Assembly (NCBI GenBank): GCA_028278625.1
Contig: JANQDY010000132.1
Coordinates: 1 to 16,425 of the forward strand
From: Thermodesulfobacteriota bacterium
GTDB lineage: Bacteria > Desulfobacterota > DSM-4660 > Desulfatiglandales > Desulfatiglandaceae
DNA: 16,425 bases
Direction: 5' to 3'
Under the pieces are notes generated by a model. That model worked only from the letters and a program-made list of their open reading frames with translations, did no database searches and had not been told where the DNA came from. Numbering within the stretch: the first letter of the stretch is position 1; every line of letters starts with the position of its first letter. The translations under genes were made by a program, and so were the position numbers. This document shows positions 7,343 to 14,885 of this stretch, piece by piece.

Positions 7343-8344
7343 CTAATGGTGCTCTAATTTCGTTTGTGGGTGGACCCTGATTTTCAGGGCCTTTAAAGCC
7401 CTTTCCATGTCTTCCGGAAAAGGGGCTTCGAATTCAAGATAGGTCTTTCTATCCGGATGGATAAAACCGATGCGCGCGGCATGCAGCATCTGCCTCTTTA
7501 CGGCTGACACCAGTTCAGGATTCTGTTTCAGAAAGCGCCTTTTGAGCGTATGGGGTCCGGGACCGTATACCGAATCCCCCACAAGCGGGTGACCCAGATG
7601 GGAGAAATGAACACGAATCTGATGTGTTCTCCCTGTCTTAAGGGTGATCAACAAAAGAGAAAACCCTTCCTGGCAGTCGGCGATCTTTCGCCACAGGGTC
7701 AGTGCCTGGCGGCCTCCTTTCGGAACAACGGCCATTTCTTTTCGACGGATGGGATGCCGGCCGATGGGTAGACCAATGGTGCCGCTTTCGCGGGCCATTA
7801 TGCCGTGGGCCAGGGCAAGATATTCTTTTTTAATGGTGCCTTCCTGAAATTGTTGTGTGAGGGCCTGATGGGCCGAATCATTCTTGGCGACGAGCATGAG
7901 TCCGGATGTATCCTTGTCAAGCCTGTGAACGATGCCGGGTCTCAAGGTTCCCCCGATGCCCGAAAGGTCACTGCAATGCTTCAAAAGCCCGTGAACCAGG
8001 GTGCCCGATGAATGGCCGGGCGCGGGATGAACCACAATGCCCGGCGGCTTATAAAGAACAATGATGGCGGCATCCTCGAACAGGATTGAAAATGGGACTT
8101 CCTCGGGAATCAATTCAAGTGCGGATGCCTTTGGTATCCAAAAAGAGATTCGATCCCCCGTCTTTAGTAGACGGCTCGGTTTTGATTGAGAATCATTGAC
8201 GCTAACGCAGCCCTCGCGAATGAGCGATTGGATCCGCGATCGAGAGAGATTGTCGTGTCTTTGGGACAGAAACAGGTCCAACCGCATGCCGTGATCACTG
8301 CCGGAAATCACATGAAAAAAACGGCTGTCGGTAACGTCGTTCAC
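7343..8344 (-). CDS. rluD: 23S rRNA pseudouridine synthase, RluA/RluD family
   Basis: Enzymes of this family convert uridine to pseudouridine in RNA; RluD modifies helix 69 of 23S rRNA. The 333-residue protein has an S4 RNA-binding domain at about 18-75 (MRLDLFLSQ, then SRSRIQSLIREGCVSVN) and a catalytic domain with the signature HRLDKDTSG (140-148), whose D143 is the catalytic aspartate. The later motif LKTGRTHQIRVHF is also present. An N-terminal S4 domain in a protein of this length points to the RluD/RluC branch rather than RluA, but the exact target cannot be read from sequence. The start is GTG at 8342-8344, without a visible Shine-Dalgarno site; an internal GTG at codon 12 is possible but would crowd the S4 domain. 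It follows carD by 83 bases. After the stop there is only a 4-bp AT hairpin before six T residues, a weak terminator at best. Confidence 0.93.
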   Translation of the reverse strand: MNDVTDSRFFHVISGSDHGMRLDLFLSQRHDNLSRSRIQSLIREGCVSVNDSQSKPSRLLKTGDRISFWIPKASALELIPEEVPFSILFEDAAIIVLYKPPGIVVHPAPGHSSGTLVHGLLKHCSDLSGIGGTLRPGIVHRLDKDTSGLMLVAKNDSAHQALTQQFQEGTIKKEYLALAHGIMARESGTIGLPIGRHPIRRKEMAVVPKGGRQALTLWRKIADCQEGFSLLLITLKTGRTHQIRVHFSHLGHPLVGDSVYGPGPHTLKRRFLKQNPELVSAVKRQMLHAARIGFIHPDRKTYLEFEAPFPEDMERALKALKIRVHPQTKLEHH

Positions 8345-8427
8345 TGTTTTCGGGTTTAAGGTGCAAAATGGGGGCGCGAGTGAAAAAGAAGATGATCAAC
8401 GGCCTTTTAAGCGCTTCTCAATGGCTA

Positions 8428-8907
8428 CTAGGAAAACATGCGATCCAGGTCGCTTTCCACTTGTGATTCCGCAATATCCTTTGCCAGGGAGATTTCCTTG
8501 ACCAATAGGGTTCTGGCGGTGTCCAACATTTTCCGCTCGCCGAAAGAAAGTTCTTTGTCGTATCGCAAAATCAGGAGATCTCGGTAGACCTCGGCCACCT
8601 CAAAGACCGAACCGGTTTTGATCTTCTCCATATAGTCCCTGTAACGCCGGTTCCAGGTCTGGCTGTCCAAAGTGACGTCTCGCTTTTTTAGAATGGAAAA
8701 CAGTCTCGGGAGTTCCGATTTGGGGATGATATCTCTTAAACCCACATGGTCAACATTGGTGGTTGGAATCATGATGATCATGTCGTTGTCAAGGATGCGC
8801 ATGACATAGAAGTCCTGCTTGCATCCCGAAATTTCCTGGGATTCGATTTTTTCAATAACGCCGACGCCATGGGCGGGATACACGGCCAAATCACCTATCT
8901 GGAACAT
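8428..8907 (-). CDS. carD: CarD/CdnL-family RNA polymerase-binding transcription regulator
   Basis: Proteins of this family bind the RNA polymerase beta subunit through an N-terminal Tudor-like domain and stabilise open promoter complexes, often at rRNA and growth-related promoters. The 159-residue protein opens with FQIGDLAVYPAHGVGVIEKIE (2-22), the typical entry to the polymerase-binding domain, followed by YVMRI and IPTTNVDHVGLRDII. The C-terminal half is helical, with a WNRRYRDYMEKIKTGSVFEVAEVYRDL stretch (about 90-116) as in other members, and no zinc or DNA-binding insert. Its length suits a stand-alone CarD rather than the Mfd (TRCF) transcription-repair factor that shares the domain. 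The ATG has GGAGG 5 bases upstream. It stands just after the hppA terminator, so it probably has its own promoter, though I could not pick a convincing one. Confidence 0.95.
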   Translation of the reverse strand: MFQIGDLAVYPAHGVGVIEKIESQEISGCKQDFYVMRILDNDMIIMIPTTNVDHVGLRDIIPKSELPRLFSILKKRDVTLDSQTWNRRYRDYMEKIKTGSVFEVAEVYRDLLILRYDKELSFGERKMLDTARTLLVKEISLAKDIAESQVESDLDRMFS

Positions 8908-8987
8908 CTAAACCTCCATGCGAAACGGGGCTTCTCAAAAAAGCGGCGTTTCAACAAAAAAAGTAACGTGCAAATCAAAAGTGAATC

Positions 8988-9058
8988 AAAAACCCCTCGC
9001 CCCGGTTTCCGGGAGAAACAGCTGCTTTCTCCCGGGGAACCTGCGGGCGATGGGCTTT
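8988..9058 (-). terminator. Rho-independent terminator after hppA
   Basis: On the minus strand a long hairpin forms between 9026-9058 and 8990-9018. The inner stem pairs CCGGGAGAAA (9009-9018) with its perfect complement TTTCTCCCGG (9026-9035) around a 7-base loop. It extends outward with small mismatches through TCGCCC (8997-9002) paired to GGGCGA (9045-9050), then CCC to GGG and AAA to TTT. On the transcript it ends in GGGGTTTTTG. It lies 32 bases after the hppA stop. Confidence 0.8.
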
Positions 9059-9089
9059 CGGTTTGGGGTTAACGGTTTTGTATTCCTGA

Positions 9090-11144
9090 TTATCCAAAAA
9101 TCAACGACGTTGCCGGGAGCGTTGGCGCGATCACCAGAGAAACAACCGACATCAACTTGATAAGGATGTTCATGGCCGGTCCGGAAGTATCCTTGAATGG
9201 ATCACCCACGGTGTCACCGACCACGGTGGCTTTATGGTTATCGGAACCCTTGCCGCCAAAATGGCCTTCCTCAATGTATTTTTTCGCATTGTCCCATGCG
9301 CCGCCGCCGTTACTCATGAACAGCGCCAGAAAAGCCCCCATGACGGTGGCGCCGATCAATACGCCGGCCAGGGTCTCTTTCCCCAGCAGGAAGCCCACCA
9401 GGACAGGGGTCAGCACGGCGATAAGTCCCGGTTTAACCATTTCCCTCAGAGCAGAACCGGTGGCAATGGAAACGCAGGTGGCGGGATCCGGTTTGACGCC
9501 TTCTTTTCCTTCCAGAAGGCCGGGGATCTCTCTGAACTGGCGCCTGATTTCCTTGACAACGGCAAAGGCCGCCTTGCCCACGGAGGTCATGGTCAGGGCC
9601 GCGCAGGTCATGGGAACCATGCCGCCGATGAACAAGCCGATAATCACCCTCGGGTTATCGAGCAGCACCTGGCCCAGGTTGGCGGCCTGTGAATAGGCCA
9701 CGAAAAGCGCCAGGGCCGTAAGGGCCGCGGAACCGATGGCAAATCCTTTTCCGATGGCTGCGGTGGTGTTGCCCAAGGCATCCAGGCCGTCAGTGATCTT
9801 TCGGGTTTCGGGGCCCAGTTCGGCCATTTCCGAGATACCGCCCGCGTTGTCCACTATGGGACCGTAAGCGTCCACGGTCATGGTGGCACCGACCGTGGCC
9901 AGCATGCCCACGGCCGAAAGGCCGATACCGTAAATGCCGGCGGATTCATAGCCGATGTAGGTGGCCACGCAGATGCCCAAGATGGGCAGATAGGTGGACT
10001 GCATGCCCACGGCCAGGCCCGAGATGATGACCGTTGCGGATCCGGTTTCAGATTGGGCCGCAATCCGTTTGATCGGCGGTCCGGATGTGTAGTATTCGGC
10101 CAGGAGACCGATGGCGATACCACAGAGGAGCCCGGAGAAAATGGCCCAGAAGGCACCGAAGGGCATGCCAAGGCTTTTTGTTATGATGATGGTAAAAATG
10201 ACAAAAATAATGGCGGCAACAAAGGTGGTATACCTGAGTGCGCCCGCCGGTTCACCTTTTTGAAAGACTTTGATGGAAAAGACACCGAAAAATGAAGCGA
10301 TCAATCCGGCGGTGGCCACCAGGATCGGCATGGCCATGTATTTCAGTTTGATGGCGGTTTCATCCAGTCCTTGCAGGACCGAAAATTCCTTTAAAAATTC
10401 AGGGGTAATGGTCATGGTGGCGCCGATGGCGATGGTGGCGATGACCGATCCCACGAATGACTCAAAAATATCGGCGCCCATACCCGCGATATCTCCCACG
10501 TTGTCACCCACGTTGTCGGCAATAACGCCCGGGTTGCGGGGGTCGTCTTCGGGGATACCCGCCTCCACCTTGCCCACCAGGTCAGCACCCACGTCCGCCG
10601 CCTTGGTGTAAACGCCGCCGCCCACACGGGCGAAAAGGGCTATGGAACTGGCGCCCATGGCAAAGCCGTTGATGTATTCAGCCGTGGTGGGATTTCCGCC
10701 ATATACCCAGAACCAGAAACCGACACCCAAAAGTCCCAGGCCGGCCACGGCGAGTCCCATAACGGACCCTGAAAAATAGGAAACGTTTAAGGCTTCCGGC
10801 TGCCCATGTTTATTGGCGGCTTCAGCGGTTCGCGAGTTGCCCCGGGTGGCTGCCGTCATGCCTGAATAACCGGCTGCCATGGAACATAGGGCGCCGGTAA
10901 TGAATGAAAGGGCCGTTTTCCACGCAACACCCCAGCCCAAAAGAATGAACACAACCGCGATAAATACGATGAGCACCGAGTATTCCCTTTTCAGGAATGC
11001 CATGGCGCCGGTGTGGATGGCATCTTCCAGCTCCGCCATCAACTGATTGCCGTTCGGCTGCTTTTTAACGTAGTTGTAGATCAGCCAGGCAATAATGAGA
11101 CTCAAAATCCCCACAAAGGGAGCCAATTTGGTTAATCCCTGCAT
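9090..11144 (-). CDS. hppA: Membrane-bound ion-pumping pyrophosphatase, K+-dependent type
   Basis: This integral membrane enzyme hydrolyses pyrophosphate and pumps H+ or Na+ across the membrane, saving energy from biosynthesis. The protein has 684 residues from the ATG and about 16 hydrophobic helices, as is typical. Residue numbers here count a GTG just before the ATG as residue 1. The substrate-site motifs are [11 protein letters not shown] (185-195) and DNVGDNVGD (211-219), plus a C-terminal [16 protein letters not shown] (459-464) has alanine where K+-independent enzymes have lysine, so this should be a K+-dependent form. The ion-gate helix reads GADIFES, with D226 and E229 in the D-x-x-E arrangement of bacterial Na+-type pumps; the ion itself stays uncertain. 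The start reads GTG-ATG; I prefer the ATG, which is 8 bases after GGAGG. That site overlaps the pth stop codon (TAAGGAGG). Confidence 0.97.
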   Translation of the reverse strand: MQGLTKLAPFVGILSLIIAWLIYNYVKKQPNGNQLMAELEDAIHTGAMAFLKREYSVLIVFIAVVFILLGWGVAWKTALSFITGALCSMAAGYSGMTAATRGNSRTAEAANKHGQPEALNVSYFSGSVMGLAVAGLGLLGVGFWFWVYGGNPTTAEYINGFAMGASSIALFARVGGGVYTKAADVGADLVGKVEAGIPEDDPRNPGVIADNVGDNVGDIAGMGADIFESFVGSVIATIAIGATMTITPEFLKEFSVLQGLDETAIKLKYMAMPILVATAGLIASFFGVFSIKVFQKGEPAGALRYTTFVAAIIFVIFTIIITKSLGMPFGAFWAIFSGLLCGIAIGLLAEYYTSGPPIKRIAAQSETGSATVIISGLAVGMQSTYLPILGICVATYIGYESAGIYGIGLSAVGMLATVGATMTVDAYGPIVDNAGGISEMAELGPETRKITDGLDALGNTTAAIGKGFAIGSAALTALALFVAYSQAANLGQVLLDNPRVIIGLFIGGMVPMTCAALTMTSVGKAAFAVVKEIRRQFREIPGLLEGKEGVKPDPATCVSIATGSALREMVKPGLIAVLTPVLVGFLLGKETLAGVLIGATVMGAFLALFMSNGGGAWDNAKKYIEEGHFGGKGSDNHKATVVGDTVGDPFKDTSGPAMNILIKLMSVVSLVIAPTLPATSLIFG

Positions 11145-11157
11145 CACTTCTTCCTCC

Positions 11158-11733
11158 TTAAATTGTTAATCTTCGGCAATTGATACGGTTCATTGCCGTC
11201 TCTACCCCTTCCAAAACAAAAAGCTCGGATGCCTCCACAGCCATCCGAAGGACGTCGTTCACGAGTTCTTTTTCGGTTTCGTAAAAAGCGCTCAAAACAT
11301 AGTCTTCCACGCTTTTCCCACGGCATGGGCGACCAATGCCGATTTTGACCCGCGAAAACGTTGAACTCCCCAAACAATCTATGATTGATGAAACACCTTT
11401 ATGACCGCCTGCCCCCCCATGTCCGACAATCTTGACCCTTCCCAGGGGAAGGTCCAGATCATCGTGAATGACCAGCAGTTTGTCCAATGCCAGGCCATAA
11501 TGACGAAGGCAGTCCCTGACCGCTTCCCCGCTTAAGTTCATAAAAGTCAGGGGGCAAAGAAGAACGATTTGCCTGCCCCGGTATTCCGCCAGGGCGTGTT
11601 TTGAGCGAAACCGGCGATCTCCGAGGCTAACTCCTAAGGATTCGCCCCACTGTAGAACGGCTTCCAGACCAATGTTATGCCTGGTATGTTCATATTGTGG
11701 CCCGGGATTTCCGAGGCCTGCAATCAAATACAA
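11158..11733 (-). CDS. pth: Peptidyl-tRNA hydrolase
   Basis: Pth frees tRNA from peptidyl-tRNAs that drop off the ribosome. The 191-residue protein has the family's length and hallmark opening, [18 protein letters not shown] (3-20), with substrate residue N9 and the catalytic H19. LTFMNLSG (62-69) and HDDLDLP (90-96, with the catalytic-site aspartate) are also present, as is GGAGGHKG (106-113). The start is TTG at 11731-11733, or possibly TTG two codons later at 11725-11727; the AGGAG site lies 4 bases from the first and about 10 from the second, so the second is better spaced. It follows rplY by about 30 bases, the classical rplY-pth pairing, and its stop codon is part of the hppA ribosome binding site. 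Confidence 0.95.
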   Translation of the reverse strand: MYLIAGLGNPGPQYEHTRHNIGLEAVLQWGESLGVSLGDRRFRSKHALAEYRGRQIVLLCPLTFMNLSGEAVRDCLRHYGLALDKLLVIHDDLDLPLGRVKIVGHGGAGGHKGVSSIIDCLGSSTFSRVKIGIGRPCRGKSVEDYVLSAFYETEKELVNDVLRMAVEASELFVLEGVETAMNRINCRRLTI

Positions 11734-11763
11734 ATTCTCCTCTTAAGGTTCACCCCCTTTCCC

Positions 11764-12444
11764 CTAATCTTTTTCTTCAGATTTTTCAGCGGTTCCCTCT
11801 TGTGAACCGTCTGTTTCTTCCGCTGCTTCGCCTTCTTCGGCCTCTAATTCAACTTCTTCTTCCTCCTCCGCCGCCGCACCCTTGATGTTGACAACGGCAA
11901 CGGTCAGATTCGGTGCTTCCATGAGTCTGATCCCTTCCGGAAGCGCCAGATCGCCAATCCTTAGGGGATCACCCACCTCCAGATGTGAAATGTCCACTTC
12001 AAGAAATTCCACAAGCTTGCCGGGAAAGCAGGTAATGGTCACCTCTCTTCGGATCTGCTGTAATATTCCGCCTCCCTCGCTGACGCCGATGGGCGTATTG
12101 AGGAGGTGGACGGGAATGGGCAGTGTCAGTTCCCTGTCACTCGAGATTTCGTAAAGGTCCGCGTGAATGTAGGTGTTTTTCAAAGGGTCCTCGGTGAGTT
12201 CCTTTACCATCACCTTCTTGACGGTTTCACCCTGGTCCGTTTGGATTTTGAGGTCTAAAATGGCATTTTCACCTTTACCGGCCTTTTCAAGATTCAGAAA
12301 TTGCCCGTATTCAATTCTGAGCATGATGGGATCAGCGCCAGGCCCGTAAAAAATGGCGGGAATTTCGTTTTTCTGCCGCAGTTTTCTGGCTGCGCCTTTA
12401 CCGGTTTCAGTTCTTATTCGGGCAGCAAGGGCTAGTTGACTCAT
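11764..12444 (-). CDS. rplY: 50S ribosomal protein L25, general-stress (Ctc/TL5) form with acidic tail
   Basis: This protein binds 5S rRNA in the central protuberance of the large ribosomal subunit. It has 226 residues, the long Ctc/TL5 form rather than the roughly 95-residue E. coli L25. Residues 1-95 hold the L25 domain (RTETGKGAARKLRQKNEIPAIFYG near the start), 100-185 the TL5 C-terminal beta domain, and about 188-226 a strongly acidic tail rich in glutamate and alanine. The tail is low-complexity, encoded by repeated GAA and GAG codons, and is probably disordered. The ATG at 12442-12444 has GGAGG 11 bases upstream, a slightly long spacing. Gene order prs, rplY, pth is common in bacteria. 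Confidence 0.95.
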   Translation of the reverse strand: MSQLALAARIRTETGKGAARKLRQKNEIPAIFYGPGADPIMLRIEYGQFLNLEKAGKGENAILDLKIQTDQGETVKKVMVKELTEDPLKNTYIHADLYEISSDRELTLPIPVHLLNTPIGVSEGGGILQQIRREVTITCFPGKLVEFLEVDISHLEVGDPLRIGDLALPEGIRLMEAPNLTVAVVNIKGAAAEEEEEVELEAEEGEAAEETDGSQEGTAEKSEEKD

Positions 12445-12451
12445 TAGGGTT

Positions 12452-12480
12452 ATTTACCTCCAGCATTAATAAAATTTTTC
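12452..12480 (-). promoter_or_regulatory. Weak candidate promoter for rplY-pth-hppA
   Basis: Between prs and rplY the minus strand reads TTGCAG, 17 bases, then TATTAA, matching 3 of 6 and 4 of 6 consensus positions. It precedes the rplY ribosome binding site by only a few bases, so a transcript starting here would have a very short leader. I consider it possible, not established. Confidence 0.2.
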
Positions 12481-12494
12481 ACAAAGTACTGCAA

Positions 12495-12508
12495 CCTGCT
12501 TACGCAGG
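12495..12508 (-). other. Small hairpin with a GNRA-type loop between prs and rplY
   Basis: CCTGC and GCAGG form a perfect 5-bp stem closing the loop GTAA on the minus strand, the stable GNRA tetraloop type. No T run follows directly, so it is not a standard terminator. It could mark an mRNA processing or stability element, or be chance. Confidence 0.3.
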
Positions 12509-12522
12509 CATGCCATCCATGA

Positions 12523-13464
12523 TTATACGAAAAGCGTGCTTACCGAATCGGAATCATGAATTCTTTTGATGGTTTCTCCCAGAAGCTCGGCAATAGAAAG
12601 TACGATGATCTTTGAACACGAGGCGGCCCCGTTGCCGAGCGGAATCGTATCGGTAACAACCAGGCTGTTGATGGGTGACGCTTCGATCCTTTCTATGGCC
12701 GGCCCTGATAGTATCGGATGCGTGCAGCACGCAAGAATTTCAACAGCGTCTCTCTCTTTAAGTGCACGGGCCGCCTGAGTCAGCGTTCCCGCCGTATCGA
12801 CCATGTCATCCAGAATAATGGCCGTTTTGCCTTCCACGTCACCAATGATATTCATGGCCTCAGCCACATTCGGCGTGATCCGCCGTTTATCGATAATGGC
12901 CAGGGAGGCAGACAGTCGTTTGGCAAAAGCCCGGGCCCGTTCAACGCCTCCGGCATCGGGGGATACAATCACGAGGTCTCCTTGGGTCCTGTTCTGAATG
13001 TACTTCAACAGAATGGGCGCCGCAAAAATATTGTCCACCGGAATATTGAAATATCCTTGTATTTGACCCGCATGGAGGTCCATGGCGACCACGCGTTGGG
13101 CGCCCGCAGTGGCAATCAGATCGGCGACCAGCTTGGCACTGATGGGTACGCGAGGTTTCACTTTGCGATCCTGCCTTCCATAGCCGTAGTAAGGGATCAC
13201 GGCGGTAATCCGATCCGCTGAAGCCCGCCTCATGGCATCCATGATGATCAGAAGCTGCATCAAATTGTCGTTTACAGGAGTGGAAGTTGATTGTATCACA
13301 AAGACATCGCGCCCTCTGATGTTTTCACCTAATTCGACCCTGGTTTCACCGTCGCTGAACGTTTTGGCAAGGATTTTTCCGGGGCTGATGCCGAGATAGC
13401 GACAGACTTCAAGGGTCAAGGCAGGATTGGAAGTGCCGCCGAACAATTTAATATCTTGGTTCAA
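12523..13464 (-). CDS. prs: Ribose-phosphate pyrophosphokinase (PRPP synthetase)
   Basis: This cytoplasmic enzyme makes phosphoribosyl pyrophosphate from ribose 5-phosphate and ATP, feeding purine, pyrimidine, histidine, tryptophan and NAD synthesis. The 313-residue protein has the class I length. Visible motifs are FSDGE (36-40), RQDRK (97-101), the metal and ATP site histidine in [11 protein letters not shown] (129-139), [10 protein letters not shown] (168-177) and the ribose-phosphate loop [10 protein letters not shown] (219-228). The start is TTG at 13462-13464 with GAGGA 7 bases upstream; the expected N-terminus ([11 protein letters not shown]) follows at once, so this unusual start is well supported. 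It lies 33 bases after tRNA-Gln, with a perfect 14-base palindrome between. Confidence 0.97.
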   Translation of the reverse strand: MNQDIKLFGGTSNPALTLEVCRYLGISPGKILAKTFSDGETRVELGENIRGRDVFVIQSTSTPVNDNLMQLLIIMDAMRRASADRITAVIPYYGYGRQDRKVKPRVPISAKLVADLIATAGAQRVVAMDLHAGQIQGYFNIPVDNIFAAPILLKYIQNRTQGDLVIVSPDAGGVERARAFAKRLSASLAIIDKRRITPNVAEAMNIIGDVEGKTAIILDDMVDTAGTLTQAARALKERDAVEILACCTHPILSGPAIERIEASPINSLVVTDTIPLGNGAASCSKIIVLSIAELLGETIKRIHDSDSVSTLFV

Positions 13465-13477
13465 TACTGAATCCTCT

Positions 13478-13491
13478 AGGATAATTATCCT
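13478..13491. repeat. Perfect 14-base palindrome between tRNA-Gln and prs
   Basis: AGGATAATTATCCT is its own reverse complement. It lies 6 bases after the encoded CCA of tRNA-Gln and immediately before the prs ribosome binding site. As RNA it could form only a short 5-bp stem; as DNA it could be a protein-binding dyad. It may also mark the tRNA 3' trailer. Confidence 0.35.
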
Positions 13492-13497
13492 TTAGCA

Positions 13498-13572
13498 TGG
13501 CTGGGGTGGGAGGATTCGAACCTCCGAATGCGGGCTCCAAAAACCCGTGTCTTACCACTTGACGACACCCCA
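13498..13572 (-). tRNA. tRNA-Gln (anticodon UUG)
   Basis: The minus strand folds into a full cloverleaf of 75 bases with the CCA end encoded. The acceptor stem is TGGGGTG paired with CACCCCA, with G as discriminator base. The D arm is GTC/GAC with the GG pair. The anticodon stem CGGGT/GCCCG encloses the loop TTTTGGA, giving anticodon TTG for glutamine. The variable loop has five bases, and the T arm GGAGG-TTCGAAT-CCTCC is perfect. Its first 21 bases are also the last 21 bases of ispE. It stands between ispE and prs, as in related bacteria. Confidence 0.97.
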
Positions 13573-14487
13573 AGAACGAATCCCTTTCACCATGAATACC
13601 TGGCCCAACGATGCGCCATCGAGAAAGGATTTGCCTCGGACGGCTGCTTTCTCGGACTCAAAAACACCAAAAACGCTGGGACCGCTTCCCGACATCAAAG
13701 CGCCGATGGCGCCTGCGTCCCTTAGGGCTTCCTTTATCTTTCCAACAATCGGGAACCGATTCATCGTAACCTGTTCCAGATCATTCTCCAAAAGGCGGGA
13801 CGCTTCCATCGGCGATTCCTTTGAATTGCTAATCATATAGTAACAATGGCTTGTTGTCAACTCTAATTCCCGTCCGCCGTCTGTGTCGATTTCGGAAGAA
13901 CGATGGTCAAGCGTTTTGTAGACCCAGGCGGTGGAAACGGAGATGTCCGGCATCACAAGGAGGTAATGAAGGGGCGGCCAGTCTGAAACCGATGCCAGTT
14001 TCTCTCCGATGCCATGGGCGATACAGGGGCTTCGTCTCAGAAAGAAAGGGACATCCGCGCCCAGGTTCAGCGCCAGTTGGGAGAGTTCCTCCAAAGAAAA
14101 CGGATGAGCGGCACCAAAGGTTTCATTCAAAGCCATGAGCACGGCGGCCGCGTCGCTGCTGCCACCGCCAAGCCCGGCTGCTACGGGAATCCTTTTGGTA
14201 AGGGCCATTGAAAGACCCTTTCGCCAACCGATGCGAGAAAAAAAGAGCTCCGCGGCGCGGCAGGCCAGATTTTCTCGGTTTGCGGGTGACGAAAAGCCAC
14301 GGCAGGCGATATGGATGCCGGGTGCTTCAACGTACTTGAGTTCCAAGTGATCAAAAAGATCGACCGGCACCATGATTGAAACCAGGTTATGGTACCCATC
14401 CGGTCTTTTTCCGGTAATTTTCAGCCGAATGTTCAATTTGGCGGGGGCAACCACGTTGAAGGGTTGGTCAAAAGGGACGGTTGGCAA
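13552..14487 (-). CDS. ispE: 4-diphosphocytidyl-2-C-methyl-D-erythritol kinase
   Basis: IspE phosphorylates CDP-methylerythritol in the non-mevalonate (MEP) isoprenoid pathway and belongs to the GHMP kinases. The 311-residue protein shows APAKLN (14-19, with the substrate-site lysine), RPDGYH (28-33), the ATP loop PVAAGLGGGSSDAA (101-114), the catalytic aspartate in ADVPFF (144-149) and a late MSGSGPSVFGVF. The start is TTG at 14485-14487, 2 bases after the stop of the DUF1844 gene, with no clear Shine-Dalgarno site, so coupling is likely; an internal GTG at codon 12 would also fit the family. The last codons, W-G-V-V-K-W-stop, lie inside tRNA-Gln, and the stop TAA is formed in the tRNA D loop. 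Confidence 0.95.
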   Translation of the reverse strand: MPTVPFDQPFNVVAPAKLNIRLKITGKRPDGYHNLVSIMVPVDLFDHLELKYVEAPGIHIACRGFSSPANRENLACRAAELFFSRIGWRKGLSMALTKRIPVAAGLGGGSSDAAAVLMALNETFGAAHPFSLEELSQLALNLGADVPFFLRRSPCIAHGIGEKLASVSDWPPLHYLLVMPDISVSTAWVYKTLDHRSSEIDTDGGRELELTTSHCYYMISNSKESPMEASRLLENDLEQVTMNRFPIVGKIKEALRDAGAIGALMSGSGPSVFGVFESEKAAVRGKSFLDGASLGQVFMVKGIRSWGVVKW

Positions 14488-14489
14488 GT

Positions 14490-14870
14490 CTATTTCTCTT
14501 TCACGTAACGCAGGCGAAGATCCGTCAAAACATTCGTAATGAATCTTTCCTCATCAGCGGTCAAGTTTCCGGCGGTCTTTTCCTTCAACATGGCAACGGT
14601 GTCAATGGCATGCTTGGCCAAAGACAGGTCTTTCTTCTTTTCGTTGGTTTGAGGGTCGGGCAGTTCCCCCAGATGGACCAAAGCCGTTGAACTCAAGCTG
14701 AAAATAAGTGATGGAAAATTGACTTCGGGCAAGGGTATTTGAGATGATTCCCGTGAAGCGGCGTCCTTTGATTCCTGCGCGGGTGTTTCATCGCCGGTTT
14801 TCGGTTCTCCGTTTTTGTCCAGAGTGCGCTTGTCCTTGATCACAAATCCCTTTTCGTTTCCTTCCGACAT
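14490..14870 (-). CDS. DUF1844 family protein
   Basis: The 126-residue protein belongs to the DUF1844 family of unknown function, recognised from the conserved core LPEVNFPSLIFSLSSTALVHLGE (about 47-69) and the C-terminal LTADEERFITNVLTDLRLRYVKEK (about 103-126). Before the core lies a polar, low-complexity stretch (about 15-45) rich in Glu, Lys, Asp and Ser, probably disordered, following a FVIKDKRTL motif seen in other members. There is no signal peptide, and the hydrophobic core is short for a true membrane segment. The ATG has GAGGAG 7 bases upstream. It sits 15 bases after serA and 2 bases before ispE. I know of no established role for the family. Confidence 0.9.
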   Translation of the reverse strand: MSEGNEKGFVIKDKRTLDKNGEPKTGDETPAQESKDAASRESSQIPLPEVNFPSLIFSLSSTALVHLGELPDPQTNEKKKDLSLAKHAIDTVAMLKEKTAGNLTADEERFITNVLTDLRLRYVKEK

Positions 14871-14885
14871 GGGTCATCTCCTCAT

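Noticed and set aside
9157..9696. Plus-strand frames of up to 179 codons opposite hppA
   Set aside because: Mirror-strand artefacts of a conserved membrane protein gene; the translations are proline- and serine-rich without domains.
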